9,488 nucleotides of DNA. It comes from Acidianus hospitalis. GTDB lineage: Archaea > Thermoproteota > Thermoprotei_A > Sulfolobales > Sulfolobaceae. Every line of letters starts with the position of its first letter. Within the stretch, counting starts at the first letter, position 1. This document shows positions 1 through 9,488 of this stretch, one piece after another. The translations under genes were made by a program, and so were the position numbers. The stretch spans positions 1-9,488 of the forward strand of contig QEFD01000115.1 of the NCBI GenBank assembly GCA_003086435.1, read 5' to 3'. The notes under the pieces are model-generated. The model saw only the letters and a list, made by a program, of their open reading frames with translations, was not told where the DNA came from and did no database searches.

Positions 1-2557
1 CGCCTCCATATAAAGTTTGTATTACCTCGCCATACAAAGTTCTTACTGTGCCATCATATTCTATTCTTAAATCTGATAATGCATTTATTAATCTTCTTTG
101 CATGTAGCCGCTTTGCGAAGTCCTTACTGCAGTGTCTACTAAACCTTCTCTACCTGCAGCTGCGTGGAAGAACAATTCTATAGGATTTAATCCGCTTCTA
201 AATGATGAGTATATGAAACCTCTAGCTTCTGCGGATATATCGTTGCGTTTAAAGTGAGGTAACGCTCTCTCATAATACCCTCTAGATATTCTTTCACCTC
301 TTACTGATTGTTGCCCTAGCATTGCTGCCATTTGAGTTATATTTAGAACGCTACCTCTAGCACCAGTTCTTGCCATAATATACACATTATTAAATGGATC
401 TAAGTCAGCTGCTGCAATCTCACCAGCATCGTTTCTTAATTTATCTAACGTATCTAGGATATAACTCTCCAAGCTTTCCTCTAAAGTTCTACCTGGTATT
501 TGCTCTAGTTCTCCTTTTTCATACTTTGCAATTAGCTCTTGAACTTGTTTATCAGCCTGCTTTGCTTTTTCAGCTATTTTAGCCATAGCTTCTTGCGAAA
601 TAGTTACGTCGTCAATGCTCATTGTAAGTCCGTGAATTTCTATATACCTTATAAATACCTTGAATATATTATCCATTAACCACAAACCATAATCCTCTGG
701 ATACTCTCTAATTAACCAATGAAGTATACTTTCCGGCTGTTGGTTACCTAAAGCTTTCTTGTCGAATACTCCTTCTAATAGCTTTCCATTTTTAATAACT
801 ATGTAAGAATCGTGCGGACAATCTTCATCCGTGCATAATCTAGGACCGCTTGCTATATTAGCTTGACCGTGGTAATTAAAGTCCTCCGGTAGGAATAAAC
901 TTACTACTTGCTTTCCTGTGTATAACCTTTTTGGTGCTAATATTGCAGGCTCTCCAATGTCTTTAGATATGTTTGCTACTCCAAGTATAGTTTGTACTTC
1001 ATCCTCTGTTAAAAGCGTAGTTTTTACAGTAAGTAAATAAGCACCGCTGATATAATCTTGAGCAGAACCCATAATAGGACCTCCATATCTAGGAGTTAAG
1101 ATGTTCTTATGTACGGTCATTAATTCCTTGGCTTCCGCAATAGCTTCTTCTGACTGTGGTACGTGCAAGTTCATTTCATCTCCATCAAAGTCTGCGTTGT
1201 ATGGTGGACATACAAGCAAGTTTAATCTGAAAGTTCTACCCGGTAATACTTTAACTTTGTGAGCCATCATAGAAATTCTGTGTAAAGATGGTTGTCTATT
1301 GAATATCACAATATCGCCGTCTATTAGATGTCTTTCAACTATAAAACCGGGAGCTAATGTCGACGCAAACTCCTTCCTGTCTTTTACATAACGTAAATCA
1401 ATTCTTCTACCATCTGGCTTTATAACGTAATTTGCTCCAGGCCATTTGTCTGGACCATTTAGCACATATTCCCTCATTCTTTCAATATTCCACTTTGTAA
1501 CCCTTTCTGGAACTGTAAGTATTTTTGCAATATCTATGGGGACTCCTACTTCATCAATACTTATGTTAGGATCAGGAGATATTACAGTTCTTGAGGAAAA
1601 GTCAACTCTTTTACCGGATAGATTGCCCCTAAATCTACCTTCTTTACCTTTTAATCTTTGTGCTAGAGTTCTTAACGGCCTACCTGATCTATGTTTTGAT
1701 GTAGGTAAGCCTGGAATTTCATTATCAAAATACGTTGCAACATGATATTGTAATAGGTCCCATAGATCTTCTACTATTAATTGTGGAGCTCCTGCATCTA
1801 TGCTTTCCTTTAATCTTTCGTTAATTCTAACTATATCCACAAGTTTGTGTGTTAAATCGTCTTCGGCTCTAATTCCATTTTCTATCATAATTGATGGTCT
1901 TATTGTAATAGGCGGTACTGGTAGGACAGTTAGTATCATCCATTCGGGCCTACTAGTTTTAGGATCGTATCCTAATAGTTCTACATCATCGTCAGGTATT
2001 CTTTCAAGCCTATCCCTTATATCTACTGGAGTTAACCTAACTACACCTTCTTTTCTCTCTTCGTAGAAATTGTATGGTTTTTCAAGCTTTATCTTCAATT
2101 GTTTCTCTCCACAGTGAGGACAAACTGGGGCTTTCATTGAAGATTTCTTTATATGCTCGACAAGTCTTTTAGCAGCTGAAGGCCATCTCTTATTTATAGC
2201 ATGATAAATCCTTCTGTACCTTTCTAATTCTTGATCCTCTAATTTTATTCTACCGCATCTCCTGCAAGTTGCACGAAGCAAATCATATATATGTTTAACA
2301 AACCCTACATGTATGACTGGCTTTACTAGCTCAATATGGCCAAAATGTCCAGGACAATTGCCCATCATATTTCCACATGTAGGACAACGCTGACCAGGTT
2401 CAATTACGCCTAACCTTGGATCCATAACGCTGCCTTCTATTGGAGTACCGTCTTCGTCATAAACCTCAGAAGTAATTATAGCAGTTACTGACATCTTCCT
2501 TATTTCGTCTGGAGACAATATGCCGAATTTTACTCCTTTTATTATTTTTTCACTCAT
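1..2557 (-). CDS. rpoA1: DNA-directed RNA polymerase subunit A' (Rpo1N), 3' end cut by the window edge
   Basis: This is the catalytic, N-terminal half of the largest subunit of archaeal RNA polymerase. It forms the clamp, active site and bridge helix. The frame is open from ATG at 2557 to the left edge (852 codons). Archaeal A' subunits are about 880 residues, so roughly 30 codons and the stop are missing. Zinc ligands of the clamp are visible: C58, C61, C68 and H71 (CPTC...CPGH), then C98/C101 (CRRC) and C146/C149 (CPHC). The Mg-binding motif NADFDGD is at residues 454-460 (nt 1178-1198). The bridge helix, with [15 protein letters not shown], starts near residue 800. A small Cys pair (C575, C580) lies between them. 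The trigger loop is absent, as expected, because it belongs to the separate A'' subunit, presumably encoded just beyond the left edge. The start is supported by GGTGA five bases upstream. The start overlaps the rpoB stop by 8 bases, so the two are probably translationally coupled. Confidence 0.97.
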   Translation of the reverse strand, partial: MSEKIIKGVKFGILSPDEIRKMSVTAIITSEVYDEDGTPIEGSVMDPRLGVIEPGQRCPTCGNMMGNCPGHFGHIELVKPVIHVGFVKHIYDLLRATCRRCGRIKLEDQELERYRRIYHAINKRWPSAAKRLVEHIKKSSMKAPVCPHCGEKQLKIKLEKPYNFYEERKEGVVRLTPVDIRDRLERIPDDDVELLGYDPKTSRPEWMILTVLPVPPITIRPSIMIENGIRAEDDLTHKLVDIVRINERLKESIDAGAPQLIVEDLWDLLQYHVATYFDNEIPGLPTSKHRSGRPLRTLAQRLKGKEGRFRGNLSGKRVDFSSRTVISPDPNISIDEVGVPIDIAKILTVPERVTKWNIERMREYVLNGPDKWPGANYVIKPDGRRIDLRYVKDRKEFASTLAPGFIVERHLIDGDIVIFNRQPSLHRISMMAHKVKVLPGRTFRLNLLVCPPYNADFDGDEMNLHVPQSEEAIAEAKELMTVHKNILTPRYGGPIMGSAQDYISGAYLLTVKTTLLTEDEVQTILGVANISKDIGEPAILAPKRLYTGKQVVSLFLPEDFNYHGQANIASGPRLCTDEDCPHDSYIVIKNGKLLEGVFDKKALGNQQPESILHWLIREYPEDYGLWLMDNIFKVFIRYIEIHGLTMSIDDVTISQEAMAKIAEKAKQADKQVQELIAKYEKGELEQIPGRTLEESLESYILDTLDKLRNDAGEIAAADLDPFNNVYIMARTGARGSVLNITQMAAMLGQQSVRGERISRGYYERALPHFKRNDISAEARGFIYSSFRSGLNPIELFFHAAAGREGLVDTAVRTSQSGYMQRRLINALSDLRIEYDGTVRTLYGEVIQTLYGG

Positions 2558-5500
2558 TATTATCACCTTTTAAAGAAACTTTATCACCAAGAATTAACCT
2601 GGGTGAAATAACCATGCTCATCAGCTCTTGAAGTAACAATTTGAACGCATAGGATATAGTAACTGGGTATAAATTAGCTTTATCACCGTGAATTGGACAT
2701 ACGTACTTATTCTTATTCTTATCATACCAGCCTATGTAACCACATTGCTCGCAAACGTAAACAGTAGTTTTATCAGAATTATCAAGTAATCTATCTTTTA
2801 TAACCATTGCAGCTCCATAACCTATCAAACAATCTCTCTCCATTTCTCCAAATCTTAATCCTCCTTCTCTAGCTCTACCTTCTGTAGGCTGTCTAGTTAA
2901 AATTTGAATAGGCCCTCTAGCTCTACCGTGCATTTTATCCGCAACCATATGATGTAATTTCTGGTAATAAACTACTCCATATAATATCCTTCCTTTTACT
3001 TTTTGTCCTGTTCTGCCATCATACACAACTTCTGTACCATCTGGTAAGAATCCGAAATCTAGAAGCTTCTTTTGCAATTCCTCTATTGGCGTATTATAAA
3101 ATGGAGTTGCATCCACTGTTTTACCAGATAATGCAGCGTATTTTCCAGCCAACGCTTCCATTATTTGACCTAGTGTCATTCTAGATGGTAACGAGTGGGG
3201 ATTAAGTATAATGTCTGGTACAATACCTTTAACGGTATAAGGCATATCAGCTTGTGGTATTAGCATGCCTATTACTCCTTTCTGTCCATGTCTAGTTGCA
3301 AACTTATCTCCTAATTCTGGTATTCTTAAATCTCTAACTCTAACTTTTACTAGTTTATTTCCTTCAGAGGTCTCAGTAATTAACACTAAGTCTACAATAC
3401 CTTTTTCTCCATGTCTAGTTATTACTGAAGTATCTCTCTTTGCTTGCTCTGGTGATAACTCTTTAAATTCCTGTAGAAACCTTGGTGGGCTAACTTTTCC
3501 TATTAATACGTCTCCTCCTTTTACTTCGACTTCTGGAGGAACTATTCCGTTCTCATCTAGTGACTTATAATAATCACTACCTTTGTATCCTCTAACTCCT
3601 GGTTCTGGTAATTGTATCTTATCTTCTTGGCCTCCAGGGTACTTAATTTCTTCCGCTGAGTACAACCTGAAGAACGTTGATCTAAACATTCCTCTTTCTA
3701 CTGAGGATTTATTCATGATAATTGCATCTTCCATGTTATAACCGGTAAACGACATTACTGCTAGTATAGCGTTCTCTCCAGCAGGTCTATTATTGTACCC
3801 AATTATATCTAACGCCCTTGTTTGCACTAATGGTTTTTGAGGATAGTGCAAGAAATGAGCTCTACTATCCGTTCTTAACTGGTAGTTAGAAGCATAAAGA
3901 CCTAAAGCTTGTTTAGCCATTGCAGACTGGTAAGTATTCCTTGGGGACTGGTTATGTTCTGGATATGGAATTATGGATGCTGTAATTCCAAGTATTGCTG
4001 GCGTCCATATTTCTAAGTGAGTATGCTCTGGAGTGACTTTACTTGGCTCTAATGCTATATACGCATTCTCTTCTTCCTCTGCATCTAAAAATTCTATTTT
4101 ACCTTCCTTTACTAGAGTATCAAATGTAATTTCTCCTTTCTTTAGTCTTTGAATGTCCTCTTCCGTAACTAATGGTTTACCATCTTTTACCACGATTAAC
4201 GGTCTCCTAACTCTTCCGCTATCGGAATTGACATAAACTTCATCATAAGTATCCGTAACTATATGAGCTACATTTATTTCATCACTAATTTCTCCAGCTC
4301 TCCTTTTCTCTCTTATTTTATTAGCTAATTCCTCACCATTAGGATAATAACCTACTAATCTTCCATTTAATATTACCTTACTCCAATTAGTGTAAGATGA
4401 CGGATCTTCTCCTTCATCAATTTTCCTTATTAATTCTTCCAGTGGAATTACTCCTAGCTCGTAAAGCATTTTTTCGACTATCTTATCATTTATTCCTACG
4501 GATATTTGAGCGAGCAAAGCTAAATTCTTAACTAGACCGCTGTTTGGACCTTCTGGAGTTTCAAATGGACACATCCTACCCCATTGTGTGCCATGTAAAT
4601 CTCTAGCTTCGAAATTTGGCTGACCTCTAGCTAGAGATGAAATAACTCTCCTTAAATGGCTTAACATTGATAGCCAATTAGTTCTATCCAAAAGCTGGCT
4701 TACACCAGTTCTACCTCCTACCCAGTTTCCAGTAGCCATCGCATGCCTTATTCTTTCTGTTATAATATCCGGTCTAACTAGTGCATTAAGAGTTAGTCTT
4801 CTTCCTCTTACCTTAGATTTTTCTAATTGATAAACTAGATCTTTTACAAATGCCTTAAACGCTACTCTAAATAAGCTAGAAAATAGATCACCTGCAAGTT
4901 TGAGTCTCTTATTAGCATAATGATCCTTATCGTCTGGCTCTCTTCTACCTAACTGTAATTCAATTAGTTTTGAAACAGCGTAACCTAAATAATACGCTTT
5001 CTTTTTCCTATCTGCAGGAGTAAGGCCTAAATGAGGTAGGAAATACTTATCTAAAACTTGCTCTGCTCTTTCTATTCTATTTTCTCTTTTTTGACCTATG
5101 GCGACTCTATTTCCTATAAAATCTAATGCGTCTTCTTGTGTAGTGATAGAAGAAGCTTGCTCTAAAGATGGTAATAACTCGTTTTGTATTTCTTCGTCAA
5201 AGGAGACAGCAAAGGTTATATCTCTGTCTGTTTCTAGCCCTAAGGCTCTCATTAATATCGCAAATGGAATTCTTCCAGGAACTGCTGGGAACGAAACGTG
5301 AATTGTGGAGTCTCTTAATCTTTCTATCGTTATTGGAACTCTATATCCTGCAGTACTGGATATTATTTTTGCTGTATGAGTAACATTTGAACCGCTCTTT
5401 CCTTCATCTACTAGGACTCTATTAGTAGCTAGATCTTCTTGTGTTACTATCACTTTTTCTGTTCCATTTATTATGAAGTATCCTCCAGGGTCTTTAGGAT

Positions 5501-5921
5501 CTTCGCCTATTTCTACTAGTTTTTCTGCAGGCAAGTCGGCTGTAGGGTCTGCTACTGATTTAAGCATTATAGGTAAGTCGCCTATGTAGACTTCTGTAGG
5601 TTCTCCTTCAATATTGTTCTCAACAGGAATCATTGTTAGATATATTGGCGCTGCATACGTTAAGTTCCTAAGTCTTGCTTCCATTGGAGTTATTTCTCTA
5701 TCTCCTCTATCTGCCTCCCTTACTCTTGGCTTACCTACCCTTATCTTACCAAGTTTAATCTTTAATCCAGGAATTTCTGTCTCAATCTCTCCTTGCTCAT
5801 CAATTATCTCTTGAAGCTTATTCTTTATAAAATCGTTAAACGAATCTAAATGCTGTCTTACTAACCCTCTAGATTTGAAATAGGATTCTACTATTGCCCA
5901 CCTATCATCTACTGAAAGCAT
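2550..5921 (-). CDS. rpoB: DNA-directed RNA polymerase subunit B (Rpo2), unsplit
   Basis: This is the second largest RNA polymerase subunit, which forms the other side of the active-site cleft. It is one uninterrupted chain of 1123 residues, as in Sulfolobales, unlike the split B'/B'' of many methanogens and halophiles. Using the start given here, the motifs in order are: the fork-loop region [18 protein letters not shown] (443-460), [14 protein letters not shown] (727-740), the active-site [12 protein letters not shown] with its conserved lysines (871-882), and [11 protein letters not shown] (1020-1030). A C-terminal zinc site has ligands C1057, C1060, C1075 and H1078. The frame opens at GTG 5933, but that GTG directly precedes the ribosome-binding GGTGA (5926-5930). 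I prefer ATG at 5921 (MLSVDDRW), which has a 4-base spacer and matches the remembered start of Sulfolobus homologues. ATG at 5924 would leave only one base of spacing. The rpoH stop TGA lies within this ribosome binding site, so reinitiation after rpoH is likely. No frameshift or odd composition is seen. Confidence 0.97.
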   Translation of the reverse strand: MLSVDDRWAIVESYFKSRGLVRQHLDSFNDFIKNKLQEIIDEQGEIETEIPGLKIKLGKIRVGKPRVREADRGDREITPMEARLRNLTYAAPIYLTMIPVENNIEGEPTEVYIGDLPIMLKSVADPTADLPAEKLVEIGEDPKDPGGYFIINGTEKVIVTQEDLATNRVLVDEGKSGSNVTHTAKIISSTAGYRVPITIERLRDSTIHVSFPAVPGRIPFAILMRALGLETDRDITFAVSFDEEIQNELLPSLEQASSITTQEDALDFIGNRVAIGQKRENRIERAEQVLDKYFLPHLGLTPADRKKKAYYLGYAVSKLIELQLGRREPDDKDHYANKRLKLAGDLFSSLFRVAFKAFVKDLVYQLEKSKVRGRRLTLNALVRPDIITERIRHAMATGNWVGGRTGVSQLLDRTNWLSMLSHLRRVISSLARGQPNFEARDLHGTQWGRMCPFETPEGPNSGLVKNLALLAQISVGINDKIVEKMLYELGVIPLEELIRKIDEGEDPSSYTNWSKVILNGRLVGYYPNGEELANKIREKRRAGEISDEINVAHIVTDTYDEVYVNSDSGRVRRPLIVVKDGKPLVTEEDIQRLKKGEITFDTLVKEGKIEFLDAEEEENAYIALEPSKVTPEHTHLEIWTPAILGITASIIPYPEHNQSPRNTYQSAMAKQALGLYASNYQLRTDSRAHFLHYPQKPLVQTRALDIIGYNNRPAGENAILAVMSFTGYNMEDAIIMNKSSVERGMFRSTFFRLYSAEEIKYPGGQEDKIQLPEPGVRGYKGSDYYKSLDENGIVPPEVEVKGGDVLIGKVSPPRFLQEFKELSPEQAKRDTSVITRHGEKGIVDLVLITETSEGNKLVKVRVRDLRIPELGDKFATRHGQKGVIGMLIPQADMPYTVKGIVPDIILNPHSLPSRMTLGQIMEALAGKYAALSGKTVDATPFYNTPIEELQKKLLDFGFLPDGTEVVYDGRTGQKVKGRILYGVVYYQKLHHMVADKMHGRARGPIQILTRQPTEGRAREGGLRFGEMERDCLIGYGAAMVIKDRLLDNSDKTTVYVCEQCGYIGWYDKNKNKYVCPIHGDKANLYPVTISYAFKLLLQELMSMVISPRLILGDKVSLKGDNNE

Positions 5922-5925
5922 CATT

Positions 5926-5930
5926 TCACC
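5926..5930 (-). promoter_or_regulatory. Ribosome binding site of rpoB, fused with the rpoH stop codon
   Basis: The minus strand reads GGTGA here, complementary to the 3' end of archaeal 16S rRNA. Its last three bases are the TGA stop of rpoH. The distance to ATG at 5921 is 4 bases, close to the 5 bases seen at rpoA1 and infB. This argues for the 5921 start over GTG at 5933, which overlaps the rpoH coding end. Confidence 0.7.
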
Positions 5931-6180
5931 CACTTATTACATACCTATAAATAACTGTCTCTCCAACAGTTTGGCTCTTCCTAGTAATTTTTATGATATC
6001 TCCTGGCTTAGCTCCAATGGCTTTTACTACAGGATCTGATGCCTTAATCCAAGGTAATTGCTCTGGGCTAACTCCAAGAGCTTTTAGCACATTATATGCC
6101 TCTTCTATTGAAAGCACTTCATGTTTCGGAACTAAAGAATGAACTCTAGGATCTATTTTCTTATTAGAAGATGAACGCAT
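5926..6180 (-). CDS. rpoH: DNA-directed RNA polymerase subunit H (Rpo5)
   Basis: This small RNA polymerase subunit is the archaeal equivalent of the C-terminal assembly domain of eukaryotic Rpb5. It sits at the jaw of the enzyme, near incoming DNA. The protein has 84 residues from the ATG at 6180 (MRSSSNKK), a normal length for the family. The signature segments [36 protein letters not shown] and the end YRYVISG are all present. The open frame extends to a GTG at 6189, but that triplet is part of the AAAGGTG ribosome binding site six bases upstream of the ATG, so I reject it as the start. It is the first gene of the rpoH-rpoB-rpoA1 cluster and lies 52 bases after the malic enzyme gene. Four bases separate its stop from the preferred rpoB start. 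Confidence 0.95.
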   Translation of the reverse strand: MRSSSNKKIDPRVHSLVPKHEVLSIEEAYNVLKALGVSPEQLPWIKASDPVVKAIGAKPGDIIKITRKSQTVGETVIYRYVISG

Positions 6181-6186
6181 GAAATA

Positions 6187-6193
6187 CACCTTT
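6187..6193 (-). promoter_or_regulatory. Ribosome binding site of rpoH
   Basis: The minus strand reads AAAGGTG, then the six-base spacer TATTTC, then ATG at 6180. This fixes the start at 6180. The upstream in-frame GTG (6189) falls inside this element and so is unlikely to be a start codon. Confidence 0.7.
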
Positions 6194-6196
6194 GAT

Positions 6197-6205
6197 AGAT
6201 AAAAA
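6197..6205 (-). terminator. Possible T-tract end of the malic enzyme transcript
   Basis: The minus strand reads TTTTTATCT about 30 bases after the malic enzyme stop. Archaeal RNA polymerase stops at T-rich runs in the non-template strand, so this run could end malic enzyme transcripts. It sits at or just before the predicted start of the rpoH transcript. The run is short and no hairpin precedes it, so read-through into rpoH is possible. Confidence 0.3.
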
Positions 6206-6220
6206 GGCTTTCTGTAATGT

Positions 6221-6232
6221 AATATATAAGGT

Positions 6233-6236
<4 letters not shown>
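6221..6236 (-). promoter_or_regulatory. Probable BRE/TATA promoter of the rpoH-rpoB-rpoA1 operon
   Basis: Read on the minus strand, TTAAAC (BRE-like) is followed by CTTATATATT, a good archaeal TATA box. Transcription by the archaeal TBP/TFB system usually starts about 25 bases beyond the box centre. That would be near 6200 and give a leader of about 20 bases containing the rpoH ribosome binding site. The BRE-like part overlaps the TAA stop of the upstream malic enzyme gene (6233-6235). The start site is inferred from spacing only. Confidence 0.6.
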
Positions 6237-7510
<1,274 letters not shown>

Positions 7511-7540
7511 ACTTACAACCCATTATATCAAGAGAATGTG

Positions 7541-7553
7541 AGCTTAAAAATAA
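7541..7553. promoter_or_regulatory. AT-rich core of the divergent malic enzyme / infB promoter region
   Basis: The 82-base gap between the two TTG start codons (7511-7592) holds one strong A/T element. It reads AGCTTAAAAATAA on the plus strand and TTATTTTTAAGCT on the minus strand. With the usual spacing of about 25 bases it could act as a TATA box for infB (start near 7573, leader about 20 bases with a ribosome binding site). It could also act for the malic enzyme (start near 7520, a leader of about 10 bases or nearly leaderless). A second candidate for infB, ATAAAATTAAA at 7558-7568, would place the start too close to the coding region. All of this is inferred from spacing and base content. 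Confidence 0.4.
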
Positions 7554-7582
7554 TAACATAAAATTAAAGTAATCTATGTCAC

Positions 7583-7587
7583 GGTGA
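7583..7587 (+). promoter_or_regulatory. Ribosome binding site of infB
   Basis: GGTGA stands five bases (TATAT) before TTG at 7593, the same arrangement as at rpoA1. A GTG at 7584 in the infB frame lies inside this element and is therefore a poor start candidate. Confidence 0.7.
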
Positions 7588-7592
7588 TATAT

Positions 7593-9377
7593 TTGCCTAA
7601 ATTAAGGCAACCAATAGTAGTCGTTCTAGGACACGTTGACCATGGAAAAACAACTTTGTTAGATAAAATAAGAGGTACAGCCATGGTTAAAAAAGAGCCT
7701 GGAGAAATGACACAAGAAGTTGGAGCCAGCTTTGTCCCTACATCAGTAATATCGAAAATAGCGGAGCCGTTAAAGAATATTATACCTATAAAGCTAGAAA
7801 TTCCAGGTCTACTTTTTATAGATACTCCAGGACATGAATTGTTCTCTAATCTTAGAAGAAGAGGGGGTAGCGTTGCTGATATAGCAATTTTAGTAGTAGA
7901 TATTATGGAAGGATTTCAAAAACAGACTTATGAATCAATAGAGATTTTAAAAGAGAGAAAAGTTCCGTTTTTAGTAGCTGCAAATAAGATAGATCGTATA
8001 CCAGGCTGGAAGTCCAATGAAAATGAGCCGTTCCTTTTTAGTTTACAAAAGCAAAGCCCAGCAGTTCAGAAAAAATTAGACGAACTTATTTACAATCTTG
8101 TAATACAATTGGCATCAGAGAACTTTAATGCCGATAGATTTGATAGAATTAAAGATTTCACAAAATATGTAGCTATAGTTCCAGTTTCTGGAAAAACCGG
8201 AGAAGGGATACCAGAATTATTAGCAATACTAGCTGGTTTGACGCAACGTTATATGCAGGGTAAATTGAAGTTTGTAGAAGGACCTGCTAAAGGTGTAATT
8301 TTAGAAGTTAAGGAAGATCCTGGTATAGGGCACACTATAGATGTAATTATTTATGATGGAATTTTACATAAGAACGACACTATAATTCTTGGAGGATTAA
8401 ATGGAATTATTGTAACCAAGGTAAGGGGAATATTACTTCCTGCACCATTACAAGACATGAGACTTGCAAAAACTGGCTATAGATCGGTAGATGAAGTATC
8501 TGCTGCAGCAGGTGTTAAAATTTCGGCCCCAAATCTAGAGGAAGCTTTAGCTGGATCTCCACTATATGTTGCTGAAAATGAAAGCAAAATAGACGAATAT
8601 AAGAAACTTATTGAGGAGGAATTATCAAAAATAAGATTCGCTAAAGATGTAAAAGGAATAGTAGTAAAAGCTGATAGTCTAGGAGTATTAGAATCTATTG
8701 TTACAGCACTAGAGAAAAGAGGAATACCAGTAAGGCTTGCAGATATTGGACCTATAACTAAAAGAGATATTGTAGAAGCAGAACTAGCAGGAAAAGAAGA
8801 GGAGGAATATGGTGTAATTGCCGCATTTAGAGTTAAACCTATAGGAAATCTTGATACTTCAAAAGTTAAGATAATTTACAATGATATAATATATCAATTA
8901 ATAGATGAAGTAGAAAAATACATTAATGATGTAAGAGAAAGGAAGAAGAGGAGAACATATGATAGTTTAATTCTTCCAGGTAAGATAAAGATTCTACCAG
9001 GTTTTGTGTTTAGGAGGAGTGATCCAGCAATAGTTGGAGTAGAAGTAGAGGGTGGAATAATAAAACCTAAATTCCCTTTAATAAAGGATGACGGTAGAAA
9101 AGTTGGTGAAATACTACAAATTCAAGATAATAAAAAGTCTTTAGATAAGGCTACCAAAGGTATGGAAGTAGCTATTTCAATAAAGGGGAATGTGATGGTT
9201 GGAAGGCAAATAAATGAAGGAGACATACTTTATACTGATGTGCCTAAAGAAGATTTAGAAATTCTAGTTAATAATTATAAAGATACAATAACTGATGACA
9301 TGAAAGAAATAATACAAGAAATTATTAAGATAAAAAGAGTAGAAGATCCTTTATACGGTTTGGGTATTAAGTTGTAA
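7593..9377 (+). CDS. infB: Translation initiation factor aIF5B (IF2-like GTPase)
   Basis: This ribosome-dependent GTPase promotes subunit joining and initiator tRNA placement; it is the archaeal relative of bacterial IF2 and eukaryotic eIF5B. From TTG at 7593 it has 594 residues, normal for archaeal proteins, which lack the long eukaryotic N-terminal extension. GTPase motifs are G1 GHVDHGKT (13-20), switch II DTPGHE (77-82, catalytic His81), G4 NKID (131-134) and G5 SGKTGEG (199-205). Domain II follows from about 225, domain III from about 335, then the long charged linking helix near 430-456 ([15 protein letters not shown]) and the tRNA-binding domain IV to the end. The frame opens at GTG 7584, but that codon lies inside the GGTGA ribosome binding site. 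The shorter start gives [18 protein letters not shown], with a compact leader before the G domain. The gene is convergent with ndk, and the two coding ends overlap on opposite strands. Confidence 0.96.
   Translation: MPKLRQPIVVVLGHVDHGKTTLLDKIRGTAMVKKEPGEMTQEVGASFVPTSVISKIAEPLKNIIPIKLEIPGLLFIDTPGHELFSNLRRRGGSVADIAILVVDIMEGFQKQTYESIEILKERKVPFLVAANKIDRIPGWKSNENEPFLFSLQKQSPAVQKKLDELIYNLVIQLASENFNADRFDRIKDFTKYVAIVPVSGKTGEGIPELLAILAGLTQRYMQGKLKFVEGPAKGVILEVKEDPGIGHTIDVIIYDGILHKNDTIILGGLNGIIVTKVRGILLPAPLQDMRLAKTGYRSVDEVSAAAGVKISAPNLEEALAGSPLYVAENESKIDEYKKLIEEELSKIRFAKDVKGIVVKADSLGVLESIVTALEKRGIPVRLADIGPITKRDIVEAELAGKEEEEYGVIAAFRVKPIGNLDTSKVKIIYNDIIYQLIDEVEKYINDVRERKKRRTYDSLILPGKIKILPGFVFRRSDPAIVGVEVEGGIIKPKFPLIKDDGRKVGEILQIQDNKKSLDKATKGMEVAISIKGNVMVGRQINEGDILYTDVPKEDLEILVNNYKDTITDDMKEIIQEIIKIKRVEDPLYGLGIKL
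9332..9336 (-). terminator. Possible T-tract end of the ndk transcript
   Basis: On the minus strand a run of five T (in CTCTTTTTATCT) lies 14 bases after the ndk stop, inside the coding region of infB on the other strand. T-runs are the usual archaeal termination signal, but one this short is common in AT-rich DNA, so the call is weak. Confidence 0.25.
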
Positions 9378-9488
9378 CTCCGTTTCCTCGAAAAATAGAG
9401 ACATCTCTTTCTTTGCTTTCTCTGGAGAATCCGATGCGTGTATTACGTTTTCTGCTTTGCTTAACGCAAAATCTCCTCTAATGGTTCC
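9351..9488 (-). CDS. ndk: Nucleoside diphosphate kinase, C-terminal part only
   Basis: Nucleoside diphosphate kinase moves the terminal phosphate between nucleoside triphosphates and diphosphates through a phosphohistidine, keeping the NTP and dNTP pools balanced. The window holds the last 45 codons and the TAA stop (9351-9353); the 5' two thirds lie beyond the right edge. The fragment begins [20 protein letters not shown]. It contains the family signature with the catalytic histidine at fragment position 17 (NVIHASDS), followed by the conserved [13 protein letters not shown] helix. The last residues, [11 protein letters not shown], look like a lineage-specific tail. The final 27 bases, including the stop, are shared in antisense with the last codons of infB. 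It is too short to appear as a complete open frame in this window, but the motif makes the assignment firm. Confidence 0.93.
   Translation of the reverse strand, partial: GTIRGDFALSKAENVIHASDSPEKAKKEMSLFFEETELQLNTQTV
9402..9421 (+). terminator. Possible pyrimidine-rich end of the infB transcript
   Basis: About 25 bases after the infB stop the plus strand carries a 20-base stretch made almost only of T and C, with several T triplets. It lies within the ndk coding region on the other strand. It could slow or release RNA polymerase, but there is no long T run, and the codons of ndk alone could explain the composition. Confidence 0.2.

Noticed and set aside
394..2066. Three plus-strand open frames of 62-99 codons opposite rpoA1
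   Set aside because: They lie wholly antisense to the conserved A' coding frame, lack ribosome binding sites and family motifs, and have the low-complexity hydrophobic look of shadow frames.
3265..5814. Four plus-strand open frames of 66-101 codons opposite rpoB
   Set aside because: All are antisense to clearly conserved RpoB segments; two of them overlap each other, and none has a supporting start signal or recognisable protein.
7576..7587. Tiny frame ATG-TCA-CGG-TGA in the infB leader
   Set aside because: Three codons ending inside the ribosome binding site; it is expected by chance and nothing else supports a regulatory leader peptide.

Overview
This 9.5 kb window is AT-rich chromosomal DNA from a thermoacidophilic crenarchaeon of the Sulfolobales. 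Three things point there. The RNA polymerase large subunit is split, with an A' subunit ending just after the bridge helix. RpoB is a single unsplit polypeptide, and the gene order is rpoH-rpoB-rpoA1. The protein sequences, from memory only, look closest to Sulfolobus-type proteins. TATA-like boxes, GGTGA-type ribosome binding sites and T-tract ends fit archaeal expression signals. I cannot fix the genus.

Layout. Positions 1-2557 (minus) hold rpoA1 (RNA polymerase A'), cut by the left edge shortly before its expected end. Positions 2550-5921 (minus) hold rpoB, and 5926-6180 (minus) hold rpoH. These three genes are tightly packed and form one operon read right to left. A TATA/BRE-like promoter for it lies in the 52-bp gap before rpoH. 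Positions 6233-7510 (minus) encode a short-form malic enzyme. After an 82-bp divergent promoter region, 7593-9377 (plus) encodes the translation initiation factor aIF5B (infB). At the right edge, 9351-9488 (minus) is the C-terminal part of nucleoside diphosphate kinase (ndk), whose last codons overlap the 3' end of infB on the opposite strand.

Together the genes serve core information processing (transcription and translation initiation) plus nucleotide and central carbon metabolism. Every base is either coding or in one of two short intergenic gaps, of 52 and 82 bp. No RNA gene, mobile element, CRISPR array or long repeat was seen, and I found no evidence of an undescribed system. The points worth a second look are the start codons (GTG codons lying inside ribosome binding sites are easily mis-called as starts, and two genes appear to start with TTG), the compact divergent promoter, and the antisense overlap of infB and ndk.
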